Shown in pieces: positions 51,820 through 60,270 of a stretch of DNA of 64,000 bases (position 1 is its first letter; every line of letters starts with the position of its first letter). Below the pieces are notes generated by a model. It had not been told where the DNA came from. It made no database searches and saw nothing but the letters and a program-made list of their open reading frames with translations. The position numbers and the translations under genes are program-made. The DNA lies in assembly GCA_029237775.1 (NCBI GenBank), contig JAQZBR010000002.1, forward strand, positions 62,001 through 126,000. Direction: 5' to 3'. Source of the stretch: Bacteroidota bacterium (GTDB lineage Bacteria > Bacteroidota > Bacteroidia > 2-12-FULL-35-15).

Positions 51820-51885
51820 GTATTTCTGGAATTTATTTTCGATTTTGGGTATGCTGCAATAAGACGAGTGGAGGTAATTTAATTA

Positions 51886-52638
51886 TTATTTGGTTTTTGG
51901 AGTTTTCCTGTGCCACTTTGCGAAATCAAATACCAGCCCTATGCTCCCAAACTGGGAGGGTGCTTTGATCTCCTGATTTCCAAGTTTTACCAAAAATCCA
52001 TATTGAGCCTGAAATTTCACGTATTTATAACCCGTCCTTAAAGTAAGAGCGGGCTCTAAAAAGGTAAAATAACCGCGTGTGAGCTTTCCGTTATCAAGGT
52101 ATTCTGTCATTAAATCATACTCAGTGAAGCCGATAGAAGTAAAGCGTGTATATTGCAAATAAGTAAATCTGGGGGTCAGAGCTACATCAAAATACTTGTT
52201 GCTATAGCCGATGGAAGGCTGAATAAAATAACGGTATCCGGTAGCATGAAAGTTATTGCTGAATTCCTGGTTTTTCTCCCAATTCATGTATGTTACAGTC
52301 TTGTCGACAACCCCTCTTCCGGCCCCACCATAAGCTTCAAAAATAATATTCTTGTTTTTCAGCGGAGTGAAATATCCAACCCCGATCTCCGCCATACGGC
52401 CATAATGCTTGAAGTACTCTTTCCCCTCATAGTTTTTTGAAAAACCGTTTACCATTACACCAATGTGTTTTGTTATCCCCACCGCCACTTGGGCATCCGT
52501 TTCGGTAATATTAACTTTCACTTCGCCTTGCTCTCTTAACAGAGGCACATTAACCGTGTTTGGTACGTACATGTTTGTACTGCATGATGACAACAAGCCT
52601 GCTAGAGCCAATGTAATGATCATGTATCTGGTTTTCAT
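51886..52638 (-). CDS. Outer-surface or periplasmic lipoprotein, copy 1 of a tandem pair
   Basis: 250 residues with lipobox LLSSC. The mature part has alternating beta strands ending in aromatic residues, and the C-terminus GLVFDFAKWH resembles a small outer-membrane barrel or barrel-like porin family. It is a paralogue of 52834-53592: both contain NMYVxNTVNVPLLxExGEVKxNIxxTDAQxAVG. An inverted repeat covers its start codon. Function unknown. Confidence 0.78.
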   Translation of the reverse strand: MKTRYMIITLALAGLLSSCSTNMYVPNTVNVPLLREQGEVKVNITETDAQVAVGITKHIGVMVNGFSKNYEGKEYFKHYGRMAEIGVGYFTPLKNKNIIFEAYGGAGRGVVDKTVTYMNWEKNQEFSNNFHATGYRYFIQPSIGYSNKYFDVALTPRFTYLQYTRFTSIGFTEYDLMTEYLDNGKLTRGYFTFLEPALTLRTGYKYVKFQAQYGFLVKLGNQEIKAPSQFGSIGLVFDFAKWHRKTPKTK

Positions 52639-52668
52639 AATAGTTAGTTTTTTGAGTACAACTATTAT
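52637..52668 (-). promoter_or_regulatory. Hairpin overlapping the start codon of lipoprotein copy 1
   Basis: ATAATAGTT (52637-52645) and AACTATTAT (52660-52668) form a 9-bp stem with a 14-base loop; the start codon at 52636-52638 is at the base of the stem. It could restrict ribosome access. Confidence 0.5.
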
Positions 52669-52833
52669 AAAGCGAACGGTATGCCACGACTGTGGCTATA
52701 AAGCCAGAAATACATTTTAGGAAAACGAAGAATTATTTTTTACTGCTGAACGTACGTCATTGAAAGCCGGGCGGCACAAAGTTTAATATGGAATGGTGAG
52801 GAAATATGGGGAAAGAGGCTAAAACTCTCCCCA

Positions 52834-53592
52834 TTATTTGGTTCCCGGTTCTTGTTTCAGGGTATTATACCATTTAGCGATATCAATAACAAGGCCTACG
52901 CTTGCAAAGCTGCTGCTATGGTTGATGGGATTTGGACTAAGATTCATTGTCAGCCCGTATTGCCCCTGAACCTTTATGAATTTATAGCCGGCCCTTACAG
53001 TAAATGCAGGCTCTCCAAACATATAGATTCCTTTGGTTAAGCGTTTATTATCAAGATTCTCTGCGGCTAACTGTTCATCCGTATATCCGTAGGAGTGAAA
53101 ATGAGTGTATTTGACGAAGGACATTCTTGGTGTAAAAGCAAGGTCGAAGAATTTTGAGCAATAGCCAATGCTTGGTTGGATAAAGGCCCTTGTTCCCTGA
53201 GCACTGAATGAGGTCCAGTAAAGGTTATTCTCATTGTTTGAAAATGTTTCTTTTTTATCTACTGTGCCGATCCCAAATCCTGTGTATGCCTCCAAAGCAA
53301 GGTTATTTCTGTAGGATTTGAAATATCCGAATCCTGCTTCGCCAATGGTGCCTTCGTTCACATAGTTGTCATTCTTTTCGAATTTCTTATAGAACGCGTT
53401 AGCCATTACCCCCCAATGTTTGCCAACACCGACCGCAAGCTGAGCATCCGTCTGGTCAATATTTATTTTAACTTCTCCTCTTTCTTTTAATAAGGGAACA
53501 TTCACCGTATTTGTTACATACATGTTGCTCCGGCAGGAAGTGAGTAAGATTAAGGAAGCTAAGGCTAGTAGAAGGTAAAATTTCGTTTTCAT
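52834..53592 (-). CDS. Outer-surface or periplasmic lipoprotein, copy 2 of a tandem pair
   Basis: 252 residues from the ATG at 53592; a TTG at 53601 is within an inverted repeat. The lipobox is LLTSC. It is homologous over its length to the product of 51886-52638, with clear divergence, and also ends in a Val-Ile-Asp-Ile-Ala-Lys-Trp strand. The upstream DNA of both copies shares ATGCCACKAC about 43 bases before the start. Function unknown. Confidence 0.78.
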   Translation of the reverse strand: MKTKFYLLLALASLILLTSCRSNMYVTNTVNVPLLKERGEVKINIDQTDAQLAVGVGKHWGVMANAFYKKFEKNDNYVNEGTIGEAGFGYFKSYRNNLALEAYTGFGIGTVDKKETFSNNENNLYWTSFSAQGTRAFIQPSIGYCSKFFDLAFTPRMSFVKYTHFHSYGYTDEQLAAENLDNKRLTKGIYMFGEPAFTVRAGYKFIKVQGQYGLTMNLSPNPINHSSSFASVGLVIDIAKWYNTLKQEPGTK

Positions 53593-53597
53593 GCTGA

Positions 53598-53620
53598 TCA
53601 ATTATTGTTTTGATAATTGA
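53598..53620 (-). promoter_or_regulatory. Hairpin just upstream of lipoprotein copy 2
   Basis: TCAATTAT (53598-53605) and ATAATTGA (53613-53620) form a perfect 8-bp stem with a 7-base loop, ending six bases before the ATG. Confidence 0.45.
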
Positions 53621-53639
53621 CTACAAGATTATGCCACTA

Positions 53640-53751
53640 CGAATAGGGAATGTTCCGAATAACGAATCTGTGTGGAGTATCAGACCTAAAAAACAAATTG
53701 CGAACCCAGATAATTGATCAAGATTCGCAATTCGGAATATTCGTTATTCGC
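53640..53751. repeat. Inverted pair of CGAAT-type repeats downstream of accD
   Basis: Arms 53640-53668 and 53723-53751 (29 bases each) are reverse complements with five mismatches, separated by 54 bases. Each arm is itself built of CGAAT or ATTCG at spacing 7 to 9. It could form a stem in transcripts running out of accD, whose stop is at 53755. Confidence 0.8.
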
Positions 53752-53754
53752 TGG

Positions 53755-54606
53755 TTAGTTTTTAAACATCCGCAAAAGCTGCGCAAGCTTTGCTTTTAGG
53801 TCTTTTCGGTTAATGATCTTGTCGAGGAAGCCGTGTTCGAGGACAAACTCAGAGGTCTGAAATCCTTTTGGAAGATCTTTTCCAATAGTTTCCTTGACAA
53901 CACGCGGGCCAGCAAATCCGATCAGAGCTCCCGGCTCAGCGATGTTAAGGTCGCCCAGCATCGCGTAAGAAGCGGTTACACCTCCGGTTGTCGGATCAGT
54001 AAGGAATGAAATGTAAGGTATTTTAGCTTCAGCCATCAGGGATAATTTAGCGGATGTCTTAGCCATTTGCATCAATGAAAATGCAGCCTCCATCATACGC
54101 GCTCCACCGGATTTAGAGATGATCATAAGAGGGATCTTCTTTTCAAGGGAATAGTCGATGGCACGTGAGATCTTTTCTCCAACAACAGAACCCATAGAGC
54201 CCCCGATAAAGCTAAAATCCATACAAGCAACTACAAGATCTTCTCCTTCAACTTTTCCATGTGCGGTGCGGATGGCATCCTTCAGATTGGTCTTCTTGAT
54301 CGTATCAACCAATCTGTCTGTGTATTTTTTTGTGTCAGTGAAATCTAAAGGGTCTCCGGCAACAAGGTTCGCGTTGATCTCGGTAAATGAATTATCATCG
54401 AAGATCACTTCAAAATATTCTTCTGAACCGATCCTTTCATGATACTGGCATTCCTCGTTCGTGCAAACATACTTATTGGCAGCATGCTCGTTTGACGGAG
54501 AGATCTTCTTACACTTCGGGCATTTATACCAAAGTCCTTCAGGAGTCTCTTTCTTATCTTTAGTCGAAGTGGTGATCCCTTCTTTAATCCTCTTAAACCA
54601 GCTCAT
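53755..54606 (-). CDS. accD: Acetyl-CoA carboxylase carboxyltransferase subunit beta
   Basis: 283 residues. An N-terminal zinc ribbon (CPKCKK ... CTNEECQYH) is followed by the crotonase-like carboxyltransferase domain: [45 protein letters not shown] and [14 protein letters not shown]. It forms malonyl-CoA with AccA and biotin carboxyl carrier. Malonyl-CoA feeds fatty acids and the polyene cluster, though the gene is remote from it. Confidence 0.96.
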   Translation of the reverse strand: MSWFKRIKEGITTSTKDKKETPEGLWYKCPKCKKISPSNEHAANKYVCTNEECQYHERIGSEEYFEVIFDDNSFTEINANLVAGDPLDFTDTKKYTDRLVDTIKKTNLKDAIRTAHGKVEGEDLVVACMDFSFIGGSMGSVVGEKISRAIDYSLEKKIPLMIISKSGGARMMEAAFSLMQMAKTSAKLSLMAEAKIPYISFLTDPTTGGVTASYAMLGDLNIAEPGALIGFAGPRVVKETIGKDLPKGFQTSEFVLEHGFLDKIINRKDLKAKLAQLLRMFKN

Positions 54607-54620
54607 CTTACCTAATTATT

Positions 54621-54684
54621 GATTTGGTGATTTGGTGATTTGGAGAATTAACTCTCCAATTCTCCATTTCTCTAATTCTCTATG
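54621..54684. repeat. Eight octamers in phase, arranged as an inverted pair
   Basis: GATTTGGT, GATTTGGT, GATTTGGA, GAATTAAC, TCTCCAAT, TCTCCATT, TCTCTAAT and TCTCTATG fill the whole gap between aldolase and accD. TTGGAGA (54640-54646) and TCTCCAA (54653-54659) are perfect reverse complements. Confidence 0.9.
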
Positions 54685-55743
54685 TTATGCAATTGTGATC
54701 GCCTTATCCAGATAAACATCCTGAATAGTGTTCAGTAGCTCCACACCCTCTTTCATAGGTTTCTGGAATGCTTTACGGCCCGAGATCAAACCTTGTCCAC
54801 CTGCACGCTTATTAACGATAGCAGTAGTTACAGCCTCAGCCATATCGGATGCTCCTTTAGATTCCCCTCCCGAATTGATCAGACCGAACCGTCCCATGTA
54901 GCAATTTGCAACCTGGTAACGGCAAAGATCGATCGGATGATCTGTGCTTAATTCAGAATATACTTTAGCGTGTGTTTTCCCGAAATTGATGGCAGTGTAT
55001 CCGCCATTCTTATCAGATAATTTTTGCTTGATAATATCTGCCTGGATCGTAACTCCAAGGTGATTAGCCTGAGAAGAAAGATCGGCAGCGGTATGATAAT
55101 CAACACCGTCTTTTTTGAAACCGTTGTTACGTGTATAGCACCAAAGAATGGTTGCCATTCCAAGTTCGTGTGCGCGTTCAAAAGCGGCAGCCACTTCAAC
55201 GATCTGGCGTGAAGATTCCGGAGAACCGAAATAGATAGTTGCTCCAACGGCAACTGCACCCATATTCCATGCTTCTTCCACAGAACCAAACATGATCTGG
55301 TCAAACTTGTTAGGGTAGGTAAGGAATTCGTTATGATTGATCTTTACAATGAAAGGGATCTTGTGAGCATATTTACGGGAAACAGAAGCAAGAACTCCGT
55401 ATGTTGAAGCCACCGCATTACACCCGCCTTCGATCGCAAGCTTAACAATGTTCTCTGAATCGAAATACATGGGGTTTGGAGCAAATGATGCACCTGCGCT
55501 ATGCTCAATCCCCTGATCCACAGGGAGGATACTCATGTAACCTGTGTTTGCAAGTCGGCCGGTGCCATATAACTGTTGAAGACTTCTCAACACCTGTGGG
55601 CTGCGGTTTGAGCCCGCGAATGAACGGTCAACGAAATCAGCTCCCGGTAAATGAATATGTTCTTTGGTGATGGTTTTACAAGTGTGTTCTAACAAATTGG
55701 AAGCATTAGCTCCCAGTAACTCTTCGATTTTCTTATTTGCCAT
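54685..55743 (-). CDS. fbaB: Class I fructose-bisphosphate aldolase (DhnA/FbaB type)
   Basis: 352 residues. The fold starts with [21 protein letters not shown], typical of the archaeal/DhnA class I aldolases, and the Schiff-base lysine is expected in the [12 protein letters not shown] or [13 protein letters not shown] strands; [20 protein letters not shown] binds phosphate. It cleaves fructose 1,6-bisphosphate or makes it for gluconeogenesis. A TAGCTTTG element (55837-55830) upstream may be the -7 box. Confidence 0.93.
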   Translation of the reverse strand: MANKKIEELLGANASNLLEHTCKTITKEHIHLPGADFVDRSFAGSNRSPQVLRSLQQLYGTGRLANTGYMSILPVDQGIEHSAGASFAPNPMYFDSENIVKLAIEGGCNAVASTYGVLASVSRKYAHKIPFIVKINHNEFLTYPNKFDQIMFGSVEEAWNMGAVAVGATIYFGSPESSRQIVEVAAAFERAHELGMATILWCYTRNNGFKKDGVDYHTAADLSSQANHLGVTIQADIIKQKLSDKNGGYTAINFGKTHAKVYSELSTDHPIDLCRYQVANCYMGRFGLINSGGESKGASDMAEAVTTAIVNKRAGGQGLISGRKAFQKPMKEGVELLNTIQDVYLDKAITIA

Positions 55744-55752
55744 TTTTTTTAA

Positions 55753-55820
55753 GTTAAATGTTAAAAGTTAAATGTTATAAGGTTTAGTACCAATAACGGT
55801 TAACCCTTAACCTTTAACTT
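55753..55820. repeat. Period-7 arrays in inverted orientation upstream of the aldolase gene
   Basis: GTTAAAT, GTTAAAA, GTTAAAT and GTTATAA (55753-55780) are in perfect phase; TTAACCC, TTAACCT and TTAACTT (55800-55820) run in the opposite sense. Together they can pair into a hairpin. Confidence 0.85.
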
Positions 55821-55829
55821 TCCGGGAGG

Positions 55830-55837
55830 CAAAGCTA
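55830..55837 (-). promoter_or_regulatory. Candidate -7 element for the aldolase gene
   Basis: TAGCTTTG on the minus strand fits TAnnTTTG, 87 bases before the ATG; the repeat arrays lie in the predicted leader. No -33 TTG at the usual spacing. Confidence 0.35.
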
Positions 55838-55899
55838 ATAAAAAATCCAAGATTCCGCCTATCAATTTTTTTTGCTCAGTTTAGGCGGCAACAAAGCCA

Positions 55900-58374
55900 T
55901 CAGAAAGGATAATTGATCCCGATATTGAACACCAGGAAGTTGTATTTGCGGTTGTTGTGCGTGTCGCGATAATTCATTTTCCAGACCGGGTTAAAGAGGT
56001 TACCGATGATCCATCTCTTTTGTTCAGAAAACTGAGGATCGCGGACCTTTACACCCATGTCCAGCCTTAATACGAAAAAGCTGAAATCGGCCCGCAATCC
56101 GAATCCGGATCCGACAGCTATTTCTTTATAAAAACGGTTGAACTCAAACTCTGCGCCCGGCTTACTCGCATTCTTCTCTCTGAGCCATACATTTCCTCCG
56201 TCAACGAAAAACGCTCCATTCAGCATCCTGAAAAGCTTGAACCTATACTCAATATTTCCTTCCAGCTGTCCGTCACCAAACTGGTCGAAACTGAAAGTAC
56301 CATCATCGGCATAGGAACCGGGACCCAGAGTTCTGGCCTGCCATGCACGGATCCCGTTTGCACCTCCACTGAAAAAGCTGCGCTCGAAAGGAAGGGAGGT
56401 AAAGTTCTTAAGGGGCACTCCGATACCGGCCGCTATTCTGAAAACGACTTTATTGATCTCATTTGCATTGAAATAATACCGGTAGTCGCCATCGATCCTC
56501 AGGTATTGTGAATAAACAATATCCATCAGCTTATATCTTCCTTGGTCGTCCATTTTAAAAGTGCCCGGCTGAAAATAATTCACTGAGTTATAAAGGCCTC
56601 TCAGGATATTACCTGAAGACTCCGCATTCATTTTGAAGAATGAGAAATTCACATCCTTATTCAGATCCTGCTCATTGTAAGTGAATGTGTATACCGTGCT
56701 GGTAGCCAAGTGGTTGCTGAAGCTATTCAAAGTGTATCTGTCATGAATATTTTCCTCCAGATAATTCAGGAATGTAGGGCTAAGGTCCACTTTCACAAAG
56801 TTAATCACGAGGGGATTTATGGTATGGCGTTTCTTGGCGGATTCTCTCCAGTTATATCCGAAAGCAAGATTTGTGATGTAACGCGTATAATCCGGCCTCC
56901 GCTGATAAACCATGGAGCTTGTGAAGATCGTTTTAGGGTTTGCCTTTTTTGAGATGCGGACACGGAAAGGAAGTAAGAAGCGGGGAATGGTAACATTTAG
57001 TTCAGGTCCAAATTCTATTGTATTGAACTGGTTCGCTGCTTCTTCAATATTATCGGTAGCACCTGAGGTCCCGAAAACCTGTTGGGCCGCAATACCTCCT
57101 TTAAGACGAAGTTCAAGTACTTCAGCACCTCTTAGCAGATTCCGGTTCTGGAATACGATACTGCTTGAAATTCCAAGATTTCCTGAAGTGTTGGTTCCAA
57201 CTGTTTCAACGGTAAATGACTGTTTATAGATCGGACTCAGCTGAATGTGGCAATCGAGGTAATCGCCTTTCGCCTGTTCGAAGGAGATGTTAATGGTTTT
57301 AAAAGCTTTAAGCTCGGAAAGCCGCTTATAAGAATCTTCCACATTCTGGAACTGGTAAAGCTCTCCCTTACGGATAAAGATGGCGCCTAGTAAAACTTTG
57401 GTCTTGTAACGAAGTTTCTTACTGTGGATGATGGTATAATCATCAACCTTAAGTGTGTCCTTTGTTACATTATCAAACTTTTTTGCAACAAAGTCGGGCT
57501 CGATGTAAATGTTATTGACGTAGTACCTTCTATGAGGGGTTTCAATGATGGAATCAGAGGTTTCTGCATATTTTTTAGCAAAGTTCTTAATACCAAGTGT
57601 GATGTTCACCTGCCGGCTTCCGATTGTGGTGTCCACTTCGTAATACACATAATCTTTCGTGAAAAAGAAGTAACCGTTATTATTAAGTTCGCTTGTGATC
57701 CTTTCTCTTTCCGATTGGAAAACATCCACATCGTAATTATTACCTTTACGAAGGCGCCTGTTAGCGGTGTCCGAAAGAACGTAGTACGCCAATTGTTCAT
57801 CAGGAATTTTGTATTCAATATTATTGATGGTATATGGCTCGGAGGCTCGAACGGTATAATAAACATCAGCTTTCTTTCTTTTATAATGGACTGAATCACT
57901 CACCGAACTGATGAAATAGCCTTTGTTGTTCAGGAATGATTTTATCTGTCGGGCAGATTTGGCTGCCAGCATCGAGTCATAAGCTATCGGAGCCTCACCG
58001 ATATTCAGCAGCCATTCTCCAAAAAGCTGTCGATCGTACTTTTTTGGTTTTTTCCCTTTAGCTATTCTGCGTTCGTTTTTGCGCTGTTTTTTCTTGTCAT
58101 AAAGAATGCGTTTTCGTTTGATACGATCTTCATTCGCCTGATTGTATAGCCAAAGATGGAAGCGGAAAATAAGGAAGATCTTACGATTTGGTTTCTGACG
58201 GATATAGCTTTCTATGTCGTTATTATCCAGCTTGGTATCCTTATTAATGATATGGTTTTTATGGAGAAGGCGTTCGCCCGGCCCGAGTTTTTTGGTTGGG
58301 TTACAAGCGGCAAAAACGAAAGGCAAGATGGCCAGCAGCGATAAGTATCTTATGTTGTGATTCAGTTTGCTCAA
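55900..58374 (-). CDS. tamL: TamL, lipidated BamA/TamA-family outer membrane protein
   Basis: 824 residues starting with TTG at 58374; no ATG is near. The signal ends in a lipobox (FVFAAC), followed by GPGERLLHKNHI, the typical start of the Bacteroidota lipidated TamA homologue. POTRA-like domains fill about residues 40-390, with a basic linker (KKKQRKNERRIAKGKKPKK) near residue 90. The C-terminal part is an outer-membrane barrel with SFFSGGANGIRAWQARTLGPG, the VRGF/Y-like loop motif region, and a final aromatic (YPF). TamL works with TamB in outer-membrane assembly. A tamB gene, often beside tamL, is not seen here. Confidence 0.9.
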   Translation of the reverse strand: MSKLNHNIRYLSLLAILPFVFAACNPTKKLGPGERLLHKNHIINKDTKLDNNDIESYIRQKPNRKIFLIFRFHLWLYNQANEDRIKRKRILYDKKKQRKNERRIAKGKKPKKYDRQLFGEWLLNIGEAPIAYDSMLAAKSARQIKSFLNNKGYFISSVSDSVHYKRKKADVYYTVRASEPYTINNIEYKIPDEQLAYYVLSDTANRRLRKGNNYDVDVFQSERERITSELNNNGYFFFTKDYVYYEVDTTIGSRQVNITLGIKNFAKKYAETSDSIIETPHRRYYVNNIYIEPDFVAKKFDNVTKDTLKVDDYTIIHSKKLRYKTKVLLGAIFIRKGELYQFQNVEDSYKRLSELKAFKTINISFEQAKGDYLDCHIQLSPIYKQSFTVETVGTNTSGNLGISSSIVFQNRNLLRGAEVLELRLKGGIAAQQVFGTSGATDNIEEAANQFNTIEFGPELNVTIPRFLLPFRVRISKKANPKTIFTSSMVYQRRPDYTRYITNLAFGYNWRESAKKRHTINPLVINFVKVDLSPTFLNYLEENIHDRYTLNSFSNHLATSTVYTFTYNEQDLNKDVNFSFFKMNAESSGNILRGLYNSVNYFQPGTFKMDDQGRYKLMDIVYSQYLRIDGDYRYYFNANEINKVVFRIAAGIGVPLKNFTSLPFERSFFSGGANGIRAWQARTLGPGSYADDGTFSFDQFGDGQLEGNIEYRFKLFRMLNGAFFVDGGNVWLREKNASKPGAEFEFNRFYKEIAVGSGFGLRADFSFFVLRLDMGVKVRDPQFSEQKRWIIGNLFNPVWKMNYRDTHNNRKYNFLVFNIGINYPF

Positions 58375-58409
58375 TTTGCTGACGGCTGTATTAAAGGCGA
58401 CTAAATTAG

Positions 58410-58417
58410 TACATTTG
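58410..58417 (+). promoter_or_regulatory. Candidate -7 element for the RNA methyltransferase gene
   Basis: TACATTTG fits TAnnTTTG and lies 21 bases before the ATG at 58439, within the 64-base gap to the divergent tamL. No -33 TTG at the usual distance. Confidence 0.4.
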
Positions 58418-58438
58418 CCCGAATAAAATCAATATAAG

Positions 58439-59209
58439 ATGCTCTCCAAAAACCAGATCAAGTTTATAAATTCCCTTAAACAAAAGAAATATCGTGAAGA
58501 GCATAACTTATTTATTGCCGAGGGAGCCAAAATTGTGCCCGAACTTTTAGCATCGGGTATCAGGGTGAAGCAGGTGTTCGCAACATCGGAATTTTTGAGG
58601 AAGCACAAGATCGCGAATGAGATTGAACGATTCGAGATCAAAGAGGCAGAGCTGGAGCGCATCTCTTCGCTGATGACTGCCAATGAAGTGATCGCTTTGT
58701 GTGAGATTCCTTCATACGAGATAGATCCGAACTCTTTTAAGGAGAAGCTTGCTTTGGTGCTTGATGATATTAAAGACCCGGGGAATATGGGAACAATCAT
58801 ACGTATAGCAGACTGGTTTGGAATAGGCAATGTGGTGTGCAGCAATAATTCTGTGGATGTGTTTAATCCTAAGGTTGTGCAGGCGACCATGGGGTCAATA
58901 GCCAGAATAAAGATCCATTACACTGATCTCAGGTCTTTTATTTCGGAACAAAGTGAGTTAAATCAACTTCCTGTATTTGGAGCTTTACTGGAAGGGGAGA
59001 ATCTATATTCTAAAAAATTGCCTTCTGCCGGACTGATCGTAATTGGAAACGAATCAAAAGGCATTTCAGAAGAGATTCAACAATTACTTACTGATAAGAT
59101 AAGTATTCCTTCTTTCTCGCATTTTTCTCAGAGCGGAGGTGAAGCGGAGTCTCTGAATGCTGCAATTGCTACCGCTATTATTTGTTCGGAGTTCCGCAGA
59201 GGAAACTAG
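58439..59209 (+). CDS. SpoU/TrmH-family RNA 2'-O-methyltransferase
   Basis: 256 residues. The N-terminal substrate-binding domain (FIAEGAKIVPELLASG) precedes the SPOUT catalytic domain: VLDDIKDPGNMGTIIRIADWFG (motif 1), GLIVIGNESKGIS (motif 2) and ISIPSFSHFSQSGGEAESLNAAIA (motif 3, knotted SAM site). It methylates a ribose in rRNA or tRNA; which site cannot be told. Its divergent position to tamL is, as I recall, common in the phylum. Confidence 0.92.
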   Translation: MLSKNQIKFINSLKQKKYREEHNLFIAEGAKIVPELLASGIRVKQVFATSEFLRKHKIANEIERFEIKEAELERISSLMTANEVIALCEIPSYEIDPNSFKEKLALVLDDIKDPGNMGTIIRIADWFGIGNVVCSNNSVDVFNPKVVQATMGSIARIKIHYTDLRSFISEQSELNQLPVFGALLEGENLYSKKLPSAGLIVIGNESKGISEEIQQLLTDKISIPSFSHFSQSGGEAESLNAAIATAIICSEFRRGN

Positions 59210-59217
59210 TTTTTTAC

Positions 59218-59278
59218 CACTAAGGTACTCAGGCCACTAAGAACAATTTTTTACCGCGAAGGCGCAAAGACACGAAGA
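59218..59278. repeat. Period-8 arrays, CACTAAGG and CGCGAAGG units
   Basis: CACTAAGG, TACTCAGG, then CCACTAAG, and after a short gap CGCGAAGG, CGCAAAGA and CACGAAGA in phase. They are downstream of the methyltransferase gene. Confidence 0.82.
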
Positions 59279-59432
59279 AAGGTTGAGAAGAGTGCAGAAT
59301 AAGAAGCTTTGCTCACTTAAAATTGTAATTTATCCAAACGTGGAGTTTCATTATACTGTTTCAATCGAATAAAATGACAGGTTAAAGGTGAACAGTTTTA
59401 ATGCGAATGAATTCTGCTAAATAACCATCCAA

Positions 59433-59460
59433 CACTTTGTGCCTTAGCGTCTTTGTGGTA
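59433..59460. repeat. Inverted counterpart of the CACTAAGG/CGCAAAGA arrays
   Basis: CACTTTGT, GCCTTAGC and GTCTTTGT are in phase and read as the reverse complement of the units at 59218-59278, so the 257-base gap is bounded by inverted arrays. Confidence 0.78.
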
Positions 59461-59466
59461 AAAAAC

Positions 59467-60270
59467 CTAAAACGTCTCGAAATTCTGCACTTCTAAATTC
59501 CTTGCATCCTCTTTATTCCATTTCAGTGCAAAGAACAGGTAGGTAAGTGAGATTGCAGCACAGAGCAAACCAAGTCCCGGAAAGTCAAGATCAAAATATC
59601 CCAGTAATTTATCGATCACAAAAGCAGGCGTAAAAGCCAGAATTGCAAGTCTGTAGATGGTTTGAAAGCTGAATTTGGTTTCAAGAATAGCCTGAAAGAT
59701 CAATCCGATAAGTGAGTATATCAACGCGAGAAATGCGCGATACAGGAACATACACGGAATGATTATCAGGTACATCAGGATGGAAACGTACTTAGCGTAA
59801 GAAGCCCAATGAAGCATCTTTTCACGCGTCAGGCTGAAATCTTTGATCTGCGCAAGAGAGTATTCTTCCGTTCGGTTGCCACTCTTTCTTATTAGAACTT
59901 TTGACTCCGTCACCAGAAGCTGAGCTGTGGTGTTTTCAAGTGATGTGTATTCTCCCGAATCATCAAAGATCGCTTCGACCTCACCGGTCTTTTCATCTTT
60001 CATAATATAAGGCGATGGTTTATCAAAAGACGCAACTCCATCGTGAATCTCAACTACAGGAAATTTTTCAATTGCAGGAGGTAATTCATAAGCCACAAAA
60101 TTCGCTATACCGAAATGGATCTTAATGATCATAGGGATCCAGAAGAGACAAAGAAGCATCAGTAGGTATTTGAAACCGATCTTATGCTGTTCCATTTTCG
60201 CAGAATAGATATAAACATTCTTGTTGTAAAACGAATGGATGATCTTTTTGTAAAATGGAAATTTAGTCAT
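59467..60270 (-). CDS. DUF1189-family membrane protein
   Basis: 267 residues. The N-terminal MTKFPFYKKIIHSFYNKNVYIY and the split membrane topology (one helix near residue 40, a soluble domain with an apparent Asp-Asp-Ser-Gly segment, then five helices from residue 165) fit DUF1189. Its start overlaps the end of rsmE by eight bases, so the two are co-translated. Function unknown. Confidence 0.8.
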   Translation of the reverse strand: MTKFPFYKKIIHSFYNKNVYIYSAKMEQHKIGFKYLLMLLCLFWIPMIIKIHFGIANFVAYELPPAIEKFPVVEIHDGVASFDKPSPYIMKDEKTGEVEAIFDDSGEYTSLENTTAQLLVTESKVLIRKSGNRTEEYSLAQIKDFSLTREKMLHWASYAKYVSILMYLIIIPCMFLYRAFLALIYSLIGLIFQAILETKFSFQTIYRLAILAFTPAFVIDKLLGYFDLDFPGLGLLCAAISLTYLFFALKWNKEDARNLEVQNFETF

